Assembly (NCBI GenBank): GCA_022315425.1 | Contig: JAIUPT010000019.1 | Location: forward strand, 930,001-994,000 | Direction: 5' to 3' | DNA from: Pseudevernia furfuracea | Lineage: Eukaryota > Ascomycota > Lecanoromycetes > Lecanorales > Parmeliaceae | DNA length: 64,000 nucleotides | Part shown: one piece after another, positions 11,159 through 22,484 of the stretch | Numbering within the stretch: position 1 is the stretch's first letter | How the letters are laid out: each line of letters opens with the position of its first letter | Program-made: the position numbers and the translations under genes | The notes under the pieces: generated by a model | The model's input: the letters and a program-made list of their open reading frames with translations, nothing else | The model's database searches: none | What the model was told of the DNA's origin: nothing

Positions 11159-13142
11159 ATGGTCAGGATCCCTGTACTGGGGAGGCTCTTCTGGTACGTC
11201 CTGCAATGCCTGCATTACCGTCTCCTCCATAATCAGCCACTGACCTGGACATGCAGGCGAGAATACATTGCTCTTGCAGGATCTTTGATCCTAATATTTT
11301 TAGAGGGCTGGATAAGGGTTATCACACTTGGGCTTCGTAAGGTCTTCACCAATAGCTCTCTTGTGCAGCTTTCTGACTTCTTTCAGCTCAACCAATCATT
11401 CGATTCTGCTACAACAGATCCAAAAATATCTTCAATATTTTTTCGTCCGCACAAGGCAGTCAATCCAGGTCAAAAGCAAAGTCAATTGCTATGTCGGTTG
11501 CGGGCGCTTCGGATTTTGTAGATCTATGTGCTCTATTTGGCTACTACGCAGAAGAGCATGTCGTGCAGACAGGAGATGGATACTTGCTTGGGGTACATCG
11601 TCTTTGTTCGAAGAAACATGGTGAAGAAGGCATGAGGGTCAACGCGGGTCGTGGCAGTTTGCAGAAGAGAGTTGTATATTTGCATCATGGCCTGCTCATG
11701 AACAGCGAGGTATGGGTATCTCTGACCGAGAAGGAGAGATGTTTGCCCTTCATGCTAGTTGAGAGGGGCTATGATGTTTGGGTAAGTTCATCCAATCTAC
11801 GATTTATGTAAAGCAAGACTGACCAGCGTAGTTGGGAAATAATCGTGGCAATAAATACTCGAAGAAGTCTGTTCGCTTTTCCCCAGCTTCTAACGAGTTC
11901 TGGGACTTCTCCATGGACCAATTTGCCTTCCATGATATTCCAGACAGCATCGATTACATTCTCGCAACTACGTCGCAGGCATCCCTATCTTATGTTGGCT
12001 TCTCCCAGGGCACCGCTCAGGCCTTCGCGACGCTGTCCATCCATCCTACTCTTAATGACAAGGTTGACGTTTTCATTGCTTTAGCCCCGGCCATGTCACC
12101 TGCCGGTCTTCGAAACGGAGTCGTCGACGCTTTGGTCAAAGCTTCTCCAGAGGTCCTTTTTCTAGCTTTCGGACGTCGGAGCATACTCAACTCTGCAACC
12201 ATGTGGCAGTCTATCTTGTACCCGCCGATATTTGTTCGCATCATTGACATGTCGCTCTCATTTCTCTTTGATTGGTCAGGCAAAAATATCAGTATCGACC
12301 AAAAGCTCGCTGCATACCCCCACCTGTACTCCTTCACAAGCACAAAGAGCGTAGTACATTGGTTCCAAATAATACGCAACAAGAGCTTCCAAATGTTTGA
12401 TGATGACGTCCAAGCGCCCTTGAGCCTTGGTGCGAGTGACAGGTATTACAGAGTGGCGAAGTTCCCAACAAGAAATATTAAGACACCGATCGTGCTGATG
12501 TACGGTGGGAGTGATAGTCTGGTAGACATCAGAGTCATGCTCAAAGAGCTTCCCAGACATACAGTGGCGAAAGAAGTCAAACACTTTGAGCATCTTGACT
12601 TCCTATGGGGCCAGGAAGTTGAGACATTGGTTTTCCCTCATGTATTTGAGGCACTTTCCGAATATGCTGGTCGAGATCATTTGAAGTCGCCAGAGCTTAC
12701 GTACAAGAGTACTGAAAAAAGGCGCTTTGCAATCAATGGATCCTCAAGCTACCCAGAGGATGATCTATCATCTAACACGACCGGCGACATGAGTGACAGT
12801 AATCTGGAGACAAAAAGCGGTTCAGCTAGACAGAATATGCCATTGGCCAAGATACCCCCCCGACGCTTCTCTCCTACCACATCTCGAAGTCGGAGATACG
12901 TTTCACCGCCTTCTTCATCCTCAACAGAACAGACGTCGGCGTCAATGGACGGTGCGAGCGATCGGAGAACAGCGGCACAATCCAAGAACCGTGGTTCAAT
13001 AATACTGGGCAACAGCATCAAGCACACGGGCAAAAGGAGCGGTAGCGTGTCAAGTACGAGAAGTGTCGACAGTACTAAGAGATTTGGCGAGGGAGGCATC
13101 AGTATTGGCGCGAGCAAAGCTACGACCGGTTTTAGTACGTAG
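11159..13142 (+). CDS. Sterol esterase / triglyceride lipase (TGL1-YEH family)
   Basis: Membrane-anchored acid-lipase-fold enzyme that hydrolyses steryl esters or acylglycerols. Four exons: 11159-11193, 11257-11336, 11387-11781, 11832-13142, giving 606 residues. The start is the first in-frame ATG. Exon 2 supplies an N-terminal membrane segment (ALAGSLILIFLEGWI) followed by LPQPIIRFCYNRSKN. The lipase core opens with DLCALFGYYAEEHVVQT and DGYLLGVHRL. The HHGLL oxyanion motif is followed by the nucleophile elbow GFSQG (Ser228), Asp398 in GGSDSLVD and His424 in FEHLDFLWG, so the triad is complete. The C-terminal 150 residues are Ser-rich and likely disordered or phosphorylated. Lipid-droplet or plasma-membrane location is inferred from yeast relatives. 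Confidence 0.88.
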
Positions 13143-13580
13143 CAGGATATGGTAAGTCACAAGAAGCCATCTAAGCAGGAAATTGTCGGCCATTATGTCT
13201 CCGAGAAAGCAGCAAGTGATATTGAGTTGGCGCATTTTGCAACTCTCAGTGTTCCTTAAGCGATGACTTGTTTACATCAACTGGTTTCCACAAGACGTGA
13301 TTATGTCCAGCAGAAGACTACCTTAGAATTTCACATCCAGTACTGTACTGGGTAGTATGGACGATATGGTGATTCGTCACTATGGTCCAGTCGAAAGTAG
13401 AAAACCTATTGAATATAGTCGTCATCGAATTGGCTCTGACATGCTCTTCTTGTAGGCTTTGCCTCTCGGGCTGCTTTTTATGCTCTGCGGCCCAGAAAAG
13501 TGACAGCGAGGAAATGCTTTCACATGCGCAAGGTATGATGATTGTTGTATCTATCAAAGCATATGAACGCGTTTTTTGCA

Positions 13581-13719
13581 GGAGTACGGAGGTCGGCACC
13601 AAAAGTCCTGGACAAAGCCCTAATCCTACTTTCGGAAGGCGGCCCCAGATTTGTATGTAGGGCGTTATCTGACATGATGGCGTCCAGGACCGAGGACTTT
13701 TGGTGCGCCGATTTACTCC
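13581..13719. repeat. MITE-like inverted repeat
   Basis: Two arms of about 28 nt face each other: GGAGTACGGAGGTCGGCACC plus AAAAGTCCT at the left (13581-13609), and the reverse complement of GGAGTAAATCGGCGCACC plus AAAAGTCCT at the right (13693-13719). The core is about 85 nt. There is no coding capacity and no clear target-site duplication. It could be a miniature transposon remnant or a chance hairpin. Confidence 0.45.
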
Positions 13720-13774
13720 GATGCTCTCCACTTTTGAGCACACCACCATATCATTGAATATATCATTATTCTCG

Positions 13775-13858
13775 ATTTATCATTTATCATTTATTATTTA
13801 TTTGTCATTTGTTATTTATTATTTATTATTTCATCGTTTATCATTTACAATTTATCAT
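13775..13858. repeat. AT-rich simple repeat
   Basis: Degenerate tandem of TTTATCAT / TTATTATT units in the upstream region of the RTA1-family gene. Confidence 0.7.
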
Positions 13859-14136
13859 GCATCATTGATCTACAACTCCTCGTACATACAGTATCTCTCC
13901 TTGCCACTCTTTCTAAATACCAACATTCTTCTCCTCCACCACGCCCAAATCATTCTTCCACACTGAACCACTTCTCTTGCTCTTTGTCAAATTCTTCCCT
14001 CTGTTCTTGTCTTCCAAATCTTGCTTCCAAGCCGTCAGCCGCGTCCGCACTGTGCAGTAGATTTCATCTCGAGTGCCATCCTTCTGCCTGCAGCCTCGAG
14101 CTGATTCCACCCTCATTTGGTCAAAAGAACACAGTC

Positions 14137-15455
14137 ATGCATGCCCTCCAGCTTCTATACCCGCGTGACGATAAGCAGCTGGCCGCGTACAGAGCTGCCT
14201 GTACACTGAAAACATGCCCGATCAAGGATTCTTACTATGCATACCGGCCATCGCTCTCTACCAACGCTGCTTTCCTCGCCCTCTTCTCCTTCTCATTATG
14301 CTGTTTCATTCTGCAGGCAGCACTCTCGCGGCGTTTCATCGGCTTCACCATTGCCATGGTCAGCGGTTGCTCACTCGAGGTGCTCGGCTACATTGGCAGG
14401 ATAATGAGCTGGTACGATCCTTTCAATCAGGTATGTCTACCTTCCCTAGTCTATGATTGCTGACCGATTCTTCCATCTATGCTAATGTCATCTACATATG
14501 CAGAACGGTTTCCTGATGCAAATCGTTTGCCTAACTATAGCCCCAGCTTTCCTAGCAGCCGGCATCTACCTCACTCTCTCCCGCATCGTCATAACTTTCG
14601 GCCCCGAAAACTCGCACATCAAACCTCTCTCTTACCCACGCATCTTCATCCCTTGCGACATCGTCTCCCTTCTGCTCCAAGCGATCGGTGGCGGCATGGC
14701 ATCCGTGGCAAGTCACCAGGACAAGAGCCCCAATACCGGCGATCACATCATGGTTGCGGGATTGGCATTTCAGGTCGTTACGCTGCTGATGTTTCAGCTG
14801 CTCTGTTTGGACTTTATGACCAAAACGTTAAGGAGGATGAGGGCCATGGGCGATGCCGCGTTGGATCCGAAGCATGCGGTGTTGAGAGGCAGTACGAAGT
14901 TTCGAGCCTTTCTGGTTGCGCTGGGGCTGGCGACTTTCTGCATCTTCATAAGATCGATCGTAAGAGCACATTTCTGGGTTATGTCTTCCTGTTCGAGCCC
15001 GCCTTTTTGAGTCGCGAGACATGTTGCAGGAGCAAACTGCCCATTTGACCCCTGTTGCTCCTCAGACCTGTCCTGCTTTTTTTAAACCTTGTCGAACAAA
15101 GGGGAATGCTGACTCCAAAATGTGCTAGTATCGGGTTGCAGAATTGAGCGAGGGATGGACGGGTGCTCTGATCCAGGATCAACATCTCTTCATTGGATTT
15201 GAAGGGGCAATGGTCATCGTGGCCGTTTTGGTTTTGAACATCTTCCATCCGGGATACTGCTTCAGGGAAGGATATGTGCAAAAGAAGTATAGGAATCTCT
15301 TCCGGAAGAAGGGGGAGAGGAGTGTGGACGTCGGAGATGAGAAAGGCAGTCAGGTTCGAGATGCGTCGTCCGGAGCAGCCACGCCTGTTCGGGAGGTCGC
15401 GGTGAATGGAGCCGACATCAAGGAAGAGCAAAGCGATGCCGCAGCGGCAATATAG
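14137..15455 (+). CDS. RTA1-family lipid-translocating / resistance membrane protein
   Basis: Seven-helix plasma-membrane protein of the RTA1/RSB1 family, linked in yeast to sphingoid-base efflux and resistance to membrane-active compounds. Exons 14137-14430, 14504-14959 and 15129-15455 give 358 residues. Family blocks are clear: GFTIAMVSGCSLEVLGYIGR, QNGFLMQIVCLTIAPAFLAA, a GIYLTLSRIV helix, YPRIFIPCDIVSLLLQAIGGG, and FIRSI joined to YRVAELSEGWTGAL. The short cytosolic tail is charged and ends about 60 residues after the last helix. Intron 1 is 73 nt with a GCTAAT branch; intron 2 is 169 nt and belongs to the introner family. Splicing intron 2 exactly restores the diagnostic IYRVAELSEG motif. 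Confidence 0.92.
14960..15128 (+). mobile_element. Introner-like intron, RTA1 gene (best copy)
   Basis: 169-nt GTAAGA-CTAG intron, more than twice the usual length here. At 15009-15035 it has GAGTCGCGAGACATGT then TGCAGGAGCAA. At 15055-15072 it has TTGCTCCTCAGACCTGTC, which can pair with the first block (eight perfect pairs AGGAGCAA/TTGCTCCT plus GACA-GT). The branch region is GAATGCTGACTCCAAAAT at 15104-15121. All three blocks recur in the intron at 27630-27791. Confidence 0.85.
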
Positions 15456-15503
15456 TGATCTTGGGCCAGATTAGGGCGGTGACGGCTCATAACGACATCA
15501 ATA

Positions 15504-15710
15504 ATGAAGCGTCATTTAATTACAATATTAGTAGGTACGGCTTTGCATATAGGGTCGGTGCTTGCGCAAGGTTCGCCGGAGAGTGCAGGGTCCATAACTA
15601 AGGCTCTCGTATCACCGCGTTATCGGATAGTGCGGGCCAGCTTAGCACTGCAACAGCAACTTCCGAGAGACGGAATCATGGAACAGCTCGCATTTATCCG
15701 CTTCTCCTAA
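15504..15710 (+). CDS. Possible small secreted peptide
   Basis: 68-codon frame starting at an AATAATGAAG context. The first 22 residues look like a signal peptide (MKRHLITILVGTALHIGSVLA, then QG). The remaining 46 residues have no Cys and no known motif. It lies only 48 bp after the RTA1 stop codon, which would be inside the expected 3' UTR, so it may not be a separate gene. Confidence 0.25.
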   Translation: MKRHLITILVGTALHIGSVLAQGSPESAGSITKALVSPRYRIVRASLALQQQLPRDGIMEQLAFIRFS

Positions 15711-16278
15711 CCTGACGGCCTGTAACTAGGACAAAGCTTGCTCTAGGATTACGACTGAGGTACTGAGGTCTTGGATGGCGGGAAACTCAACTGGGCACAG
15801 CTCCAGTCACTTCCAGCCCCTTTTGATCGTCAAAGGGGTTATTTTGGAGAGCAGTCAAGAGTTCTCGAGCAATAATAATAGTAGTACTCGAACTTGGTCG
15901 TTCGACTGCACCGAATTCACCATATAGTCAACGTAAGATAGAAGAGTTCGCGATGCATCTATGTGTTCAGTCACGTTCAGGTTCAGGTTCAGGTTCAGAT
16001 ATAAAAGGCGCTTGCCATAGATTTTTTCTTTAGCTCACGCACACTTGTATTATTACTACACGATACCAACAGTGACAAAGCCTCAAGCGAGTCTCCAAGC
16101 AAAAATCGTCCTCTCACCCAGGACCAGTCTTGATTAAGGCGCCAACCCGCCCAACCAACCATAGAGGGCGCAGCGAACAGATAAATGCTGACTGATTAAG
16201 GAAAGACATGAAATTATACATCGCTCTTTTCTCGACTCGACTCCCCAATCGTCATCATCATGATGCCAAGGGACACGC
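15711..16278. other. Intergenic, no gene seen
   Basis: Convergent 3' space. A GGTTCA tandem occurs at about 15974-15997 (five near-copies), followed by ATATAAAAGG. No coding features. Confidence 0.5.
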
Positions 16279-19021
16279 TTATGCGTAGGCAACGAGACCA
16301 ACAGCTAGGAGCACCACGGACAGGAAGACGCCGCTGTGCGAGGTCTTGGCGGCCGCACCCTTGAAGGTTGTCGCGGTGGGTGTCGATGTTGCGGAGGAGG
16401 CGGGCACCGAGCCGCTGCCAGAGGCACCAGCCACACCGGCAGCACCGGCAGCACCGAGAACGGGGGAAGCAGGTGAGGCAGTCGCACCAGCCTGGTTGGG
16501 TGCTGGGGTACCCGCCGCGAGACCGACGCTGGTGCCGGAAGTCGCGAAGTGCATTTGGGGGACGGCGAGCTGGGTTGAGAGCAGCGAAGTGGTTGTGCAG
16601 CCGGGAGCCATGACGCCAGTGGCTGAGACCTGGAGCTGGCCATCGGTGATCTGGTTGACGAGGCCTGCGGCGACGGAGCAGGGGACGGTGACGATGACGG
16701 AGACTGGGATGGTGGTTGATGGGACGTTGCTGGATGGCACAGAAGTTGGTGCAGGGCTGCCTGGGACTGGTGCAGTTGTTGTGGTGGTCTGGCCGGCCTG
16801 CGCTGGAGAAGCTGGGGCCGGGGTCACAGTTCCAGCGACGACGGCTGGGCTGCTTCCAGCGGCAATCGAAACAGGAGTAGGGATGAGTTCCACGGACTTG
16901 GTAATGATGGCAGGGTGCTGGGGAACGTATTGGGCGCAAAGACCCTGGTAGCTCGCCATTGCCTGGGCCTGTAGCGCCACGTCTTGTTCATAGTTGGTGA
17001 TACATTCGTACACTTTGCTGGTAACTTCGTCCTGTTTGCAGTAGCAGTCGTAGTCCGTGTTGCTTCCACAACCTTTGAGGTCGTAGAATGCTGAGATACA
17101 ACCTTTGAAGGCGGATGGTGGAGATGGCTGAGAGGGTGGTACCACTAGGCTTGAAGAAGAGGATGGTGATTGGCCTGGCACCACTGGGCTTGACGAAGAG
17201 GGTGGAGGAGACAGAGTCGTCGTGGTGATCGTGGAGGTTGAAGTGCTGATCACGGTTGAGACGGTGCTGGTAGTAACCACTGTTGGCGTCTGGTGAGGAG
17301 GAGTGATAGTCTGGGTGACTGGACAGGTGGTCAAAGTGGTCAAGACACTGTATCAGAGCGACGTTAGCTTACGCGCTAACACGACTTCAAGGACAAGTGG
17401 GTTACTTACATCTCGGTTGTGGTTGTAATAACCACTGGAGTTGATGTGTAAACCACTGGGGGAGACGGTACAGAGCTAGTAGTCGCGGGAGCAGGTGGCG
17501 ATGATGCGGCTGGGCTTGATGGACTTGGAGCTGGTACAGTACTGCCCTGTTGAATCGGCGTGGGAGCGGAAGTCTTCTCTGCGCAGCGTGTGCAGGTGGT
17601 AATTGTGCTGGTGGTCAAGACCGTGCTCACGATAATGGAAGTGCTACCACTGATAACTGTGGTGGAGGTCACTGGGCAGCTGGTCACGGTGGTGTAAGTG
17701 GTCAGGCTAGTGTACTCGGTTTCGATCGGTACTGGGGTCGTGACAGTAGCTGACTCAATCGGAGATGGCGAGGATGGAGTAACCGATGGCGAGACAACTG
17801 GTGAGGATGGCGAGACGACCGGTGAAGATGTTGAGACAACTGGCGAAGTCGTTCCAGACTCAATTGGCGAAGGAGAAGATGGTGAGACCACTGGTGAAGA
17901 GGGCGAGACGACCGGTGAAGATGTTGAGACAACTGGCGAAGTCGTTCCAGACTCAATTGGCGAAGGAGAAGATGGTGAGACCACTGGTGAAGAGGGCGAG
18001 ACGACCGGTGAAGATGTTGAGACGACTGGCGAAGTCGTTCCAGACTCAATTGGCGAAGAAGAAGGTGGCGAGACCACTGGTGAAGAGGGCGAGACCACTG
18101 GTGAAGATGGCGAGACAACTGGCGAAGATGTCGTTCCAGACTGAATTGGCGAGGGTGCAGAAGGAGTAACAGAGGGCGAAACCATGGGTGCAGTCGAGAG
18201 AGGAGGGCTGACCGGCTTGGAGGGAACAACTACCGGAGTGCTGCTCGTTGCTGGCGGACTCGATGCAGGAGGAGTAGAGCAGCTGGACGATGGGGCCGGC
18301 ACGCAGTCGAAGTTCATTTGAACAATGCCGATGGGTACATTAGGTCCCGATGGGGAGCTGGGGTGAACGCAGACCTCATGGGAGTCACTTTGACCGCAGT
18401 AGTCATTGCTGATGGTCGTGACCTCGTTAGCATTGCACAACTGGTGGTATGAACAGGTTTGATTGCTGTTTTCGTTGTAGTGGGTAATCTGGACTATGGT
18501 GGGTTGTTCAACCACGATTTGGTGGGCGTTACATGAGTACTGCGAGCCCGATCCCTTGTTGACTTGGATACCGCTGCCTTTTGTTGAGCCGCAGGTTTGC
18601 ATGATACATTTTTGGTCCTGGTCAAACATTAGTATTGGTAATCACGACACAGTTCAGATCTTTGCTCACGGTCGAGCCGGCAGAGCTACCTCCTCCACGC
18701 GGGAAGAGGCTTCTCTTGCTGTTGCATTTCATGGTGCCGTAATTTGCATTTAGGACGCCCATTCCCTGAACGCCGGTACAAGAGCCAGAGGTCGGTTGCG
18801 ATTCCTCGGCGCAACTGACCCCACCCTTCTGCGGGTTGGTGCATTGGTTGGTAGATTTTGAGCAGATGGGGAAACCAGGAGCACATTGCCAATCTGAATC
18901 GCCCTGTTGACGATGGAATTAGATGCCGCTCTCCTCTTCTCAAGCACAGGAAGCCACTTACTGCTGCAGCCAGCTGAACAGCGAGAAGACCAACGAGGGC
19001 AGAAACTGCTGTGAACCGCAT
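16279..19021 (-). CDS. CFEM-like GPI-anchored adhesin with Ser/Pro/Thr repeats
   Basis: Four exons (19021-18962, 18903-18670, 18617-17410, 17347-16279) give 856 residues; all three introns are 51-62 nt. Order: signal peptide (residues 1-20, MRFTAVSALVGLLAVQLAAA), a Cys-rich N-terminal region to about 220, a long Ser/Pro/Thr region with 31-residue repeats built on PVVSPSS and SPIESGTT, a second Ser/Thr-rich segment, a CFEM-like module near residues 565-630, then another Ala/Thr/Pro-rich stalk. It ends with a hydrophobic GPI-type tail (GVFLSVVLLAVGLVAYA). The CFEM-like module keeps the DCYC core with its preceding Asp but shows six rather than eight Cys. It is likely a heavily O-glycosylated wall protein; roles in adhesion or haem/iron binding are inference. 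Confidence 0.8.
17806..18142 (-). repeat. 93-bp tandem repeat inside the adhesin gene
   Basis: Near-identical 93-bp units encode SPIESGTTSPVVSTSSPVVS plus PSSPVVSPSSP. The marker GTTCCAGACT (+ strand) recurs at 17851, 17944 and 18037, exactly 93 bp apart, and again near 18132. Smaller 18-bp and 27-bp subrepeats (GGCGAGACGACCGGTGAAG-like) are nested within. Copy number probably varies between strains. Confidence 0.9.
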
Positions 19022-22000
19022 ATTGGCGGGATTAGATATAGTACAGATGTAGTGCGAGAGAGTGTATTATGGTGTGCAATAGATAGTGAAGGAATGAAGA
19101 ACAATAGTCGAGGAAGCGAGTGACCCGACTATTGATGCAAGAAAAACGTATGAGATAAAGAAGACAGGCAGATCTGAAGATTCGGAAGATAAAAGAAGAA
19201 GAAAGGTCCTGGGGGGTGGGCGGCAAGTTCATATAATAGCAACATGGGCATTCTGGCCCCATTGGTGGGTTGGCAAGGCATTTCGGTATTGTTTTGAATG
19301 TTACACGCACTTAATGTTAGTCGGAGGAGTTCTGCGCCTTGTTATTAGACGAATGAAAAGCTGTTGGTGCGGTATCAAGGCTTGGGCAAGGGGTGAAAGG
19401 TTGGATATTTGGAGGAAGGAATTCTTGAAACGGGGTACCAAGGGTTAGTCAGGTACGTGCCGTTAGATTCTGCACCGTTAAAGGCATATATTTTGTTAGA
19501 AGTTACCTTTACGAGTTAGAAGTTAGAAGTTAGAAGTTAGAAGTGGAAGGGGGCACCTTGGGCGAGACGCTATCCAATAATTGCCCCTTCTCCTGTAATT
19601 GCCCCTGTTTCGCCTCCGCCCTCTTTCCTCTAATCCTCCTTGAGTGTGGGGACTGGGGAGCGGAGGAGCGACAAGGATTAGTGTGTGAGGATCTACTCTA
19701 CTGCAATAACAATTCCCATGGTTGGTCCAAGGATCAAATTTCCCTTTAGGTACGTATAATAGTGTACTGTACCGAGTCGGTATTATCATTTTCCTTACAG
19801 AATACAGGCTACGCGCCTGCATTTTTCTAAAAATATCCCTCACTTACATCTCGCATACCGTAACGAGATCCGGGGTAATGCATTAGTGCCCATGACCAAG
19901 CGTAATTGCTGCCAAGATTCCATCCAGTTACCGTATTCAACAACCTCTCATCTTCGCACGCCTTGTCATTACTCATTACTACCTAAGGTATCCTTCTGAT
20001 GCTTGTCCTAAGACAGCTGCTCTTGTCATGTATCATGTTGAACAGGTATAGGTAAGGTAGGTAGGTCGTGAATGGTGCATGGTGGTGCACTGGTGATCAA
20101 GTCCAAACAGTGGCCTCAACTCTGAGACGCCAAGAGTGCCATCAAACCTAGCCGGCTTGCTCGGCCCGATGCTCTGAAAACTCAGGGGTGAAAGCGATTC
20201 GCCCGCCGCAACCGCAGCCCTCCTTCAGGTCATCACCCCGAGACCTTCAAAGTCACACTGTTGAAAAATACCATACATCCCCTTAGCTTCAAGCATGCCA
20301 ACTGGCCGGCGCCGCACTTCGCAAAGAGGCGGGGCGCCAAGAACCTCAAAAAGAGCAAGATTAATTTGGGTACGAGGGCTCGGAGGCTACTTATTATTAT
20401 TAACTTGGTTGCTGTGCTCGTGACACTCATCGTCGCAGGTCTAGGGCCATCCATGCCGGTCCTGACCTTCCTAGAATACAGACTTTAGTCACCGTGTAGT
20501 GGGACATTTTGGTTCCGATGCTACTGAAAAGGAGCCCAGTGTACCGCTGGTTGAGCCTTTTTGAGGACGTGCGGAGATTTGAAATGCGGAACAGCAGTGC
20601 TCATCACTTGCTTTGTACTGTAAGAAAGGACACTCTGTGTGAGAGATGAGGTCCGCTTCTTCGGCTCTCCTTTTCTGAAGACAGATATAGTTAGACGTAC
20701 TTTCTCTTTTGGCTAGGTATGTGTACACACCCCAAACGACTACATCCATGCCCACCCAAACCTTTCTAGCGTATACGACCTGCGTTTACGCTGTTGTCAC
20801 TATCAATCCTTCTTTTAAAGCACCTTCCGAATCAATGTATCAATCCTACTCTTAAAACAATAGACGTTTTATATAATCGAGCACACCGTCGAACCCCCAA
20901 TATTAATAGCAGGTTTGTTCAAACTTCACGGCATCGGAAAATTGGAGCGCATATGTACAGAAAAGATATTTCGAAAGGAGAGAAGATCGTGTCCGTTAGA
21001 GACATTCTTCGGCAAATAGAAAGACAACGCGAGGTATATGATTGTACCTCTTCATGACAAGAATCTCCGCACCGTCAAAAAATCATTGGCAATACGAGTA
21101 TGCGATTCCAAGACGACACAAATCTGACATGCATTTGAAAAAAACCGCGTCTTACACCGCTGACTATTCCAGCAGTCGGATCCGATTGCTGCATAAATCG
21201 CTCACTTTCTTAAAACCCCGAAGAACTTCACATGGACGAGTATATGAAGGGGTGTGAGGCATATTGCGTGATGCATATTGAATTTGCCTCAAATCTGCCC
21301 TCTATTGAGGCAATCTTGCAGTTAGGAGCATTTTTGCCTTGAAAAAGAACCTCGAGACACAAACAGAGTAGCAGTTCTTGAAAGTATAATTTTGTCCCTG
21401 CAAAGTAGCCGTTTGAGGCGTGTGTCCAGTCGTACCCTTTCAGAACCCCCTGACCCGGTATATCGGCCGCATCTGAATTTCTGGCTCCGACGCGGTCGAC
21501 ACGTGTGTTTGTGGTTCGTGTGGGTAGAACCTTTCATGTCGACGCCCCGACCCTACCACCATGGTTGCATTCGAACCCAGCCAGAATCGAGCCTCCTGAC
21601 TCGCAGCCCTCGAACGCGTGACTTTTTGGTAGTTTGGCAGGGAAAGACTTTCGTCGTACGTATCCACATCGGAAGCAATACACTTAATGTTCTTCCTCCG
21701 CTTGGGGCCTCTCGGATTGCCAAAATACTTCCCCGAGTCTCTGTTCCACACGAGTCAACGGGCGTTAATCCACATATGTAAACTCATACGCCCTCGAAAC
21801 GGCCTTCAATCTTGTTTGGGGCGCCAGTCGGAAAATTTGCCATAGACTCGTACTTGTGGACCGCATTCTTATAAGGTAATGTTCACAGGAATGAAAATCC
21901 CGAGTAATCGCCGCCACAAGGCGCGCTCTCGCGCAATTAAGATGAGACCACAGAAGGGAGAGGCCAGAGTCAAACGGCACAGTGTTTGCTTGTTGACTAA

Positions 22001-22484
22001 CCGTGTCTATTCCATGTTCCTCCTTTTAGCGGTATGTCAAGTAAGGAAACCCCACATCGCCAGAAGTTGGGCTGGCGATACGGTACTGTATAGCCATTAT
22101 TAACTGGAATGGGGAATAATGGAGAAGCAATTGCCTGCAAATATGTCTTGGGGAATCAATTTCGCAAATATAAAATAAGCATGCTAACAGCATAACATTC
22201 GCTTGCTTGTCCCACTTATGCTAGCATGACAGAATCGTTCCTCGTCAATAGCATCCACGCAGCTTGCACTCCTGTTGTGGCCAGCCTCGTGACCCGGGTT
22301 CCTTGGAGAAGTCAAAACAAGAAGCATAGACCTAGCTCCTAGAAAGAGTGCAGCTTCCTGAATACGCAGAGGCGCCTCGATGAGTTGCGTAAACCATACG
22401 GCCTCTTACTTCTTCCGCTTCCTTGCTCCCTCTGTCGAGCTTGGCCTTGATGTGTATCCATACTTGCCTCCCTCACCTAGACCT
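19022..22484. other. Gene-poor stretch with weak open frames
   Basis: About 3.5 kb without a gene I can support. A five-fold AGTTAGA tandem lies at 19514-19544. One frame at about 20200-20488 (+) encodes a basic stretch followed by a hydrophobic helix (LLIIINLVAVLVTLIVAGLG) but has no ATG. A frame at 21440-21751 (-) has no recognisable domain. The region may hold worn-out repeats; no intact transposase or reverse transcriptase was seen. Confidence 0.4.
19514..19544. repeat. AGTTAGA tandem repeat
   Basis: Four to five copies of AGTTAGA in tandem, upstream of the adhesin gene. No function inferred. Confidence 0.8.

Larger units (their letters stand above)
13143..14136. other. Intergenic: inverted-repeat element and AT-rich tract
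   Basis: Between two + strand genes. It contains a 139-bp inverted-repeat element and a TTTAT/ATCAT low-complexity tract (both listed separately). No other gene was seen; the RTA1 promoter is presumed to lie at 13870-14136. Confidence 0.5.

Noticed and set aside
17698..18144. Long open frames antisense to the adhesin repeats
   Set aside because: Mirror of the 93-bp coding repeat; any frame of a 3n repeat without stops stays open.
21540..21620. Second tRNA-like box (GGGTTCGAATGC, minus strand)
   Set aside because: T-stem does not pair and no cloverleaf fits; possibly a relic, but not supportable.
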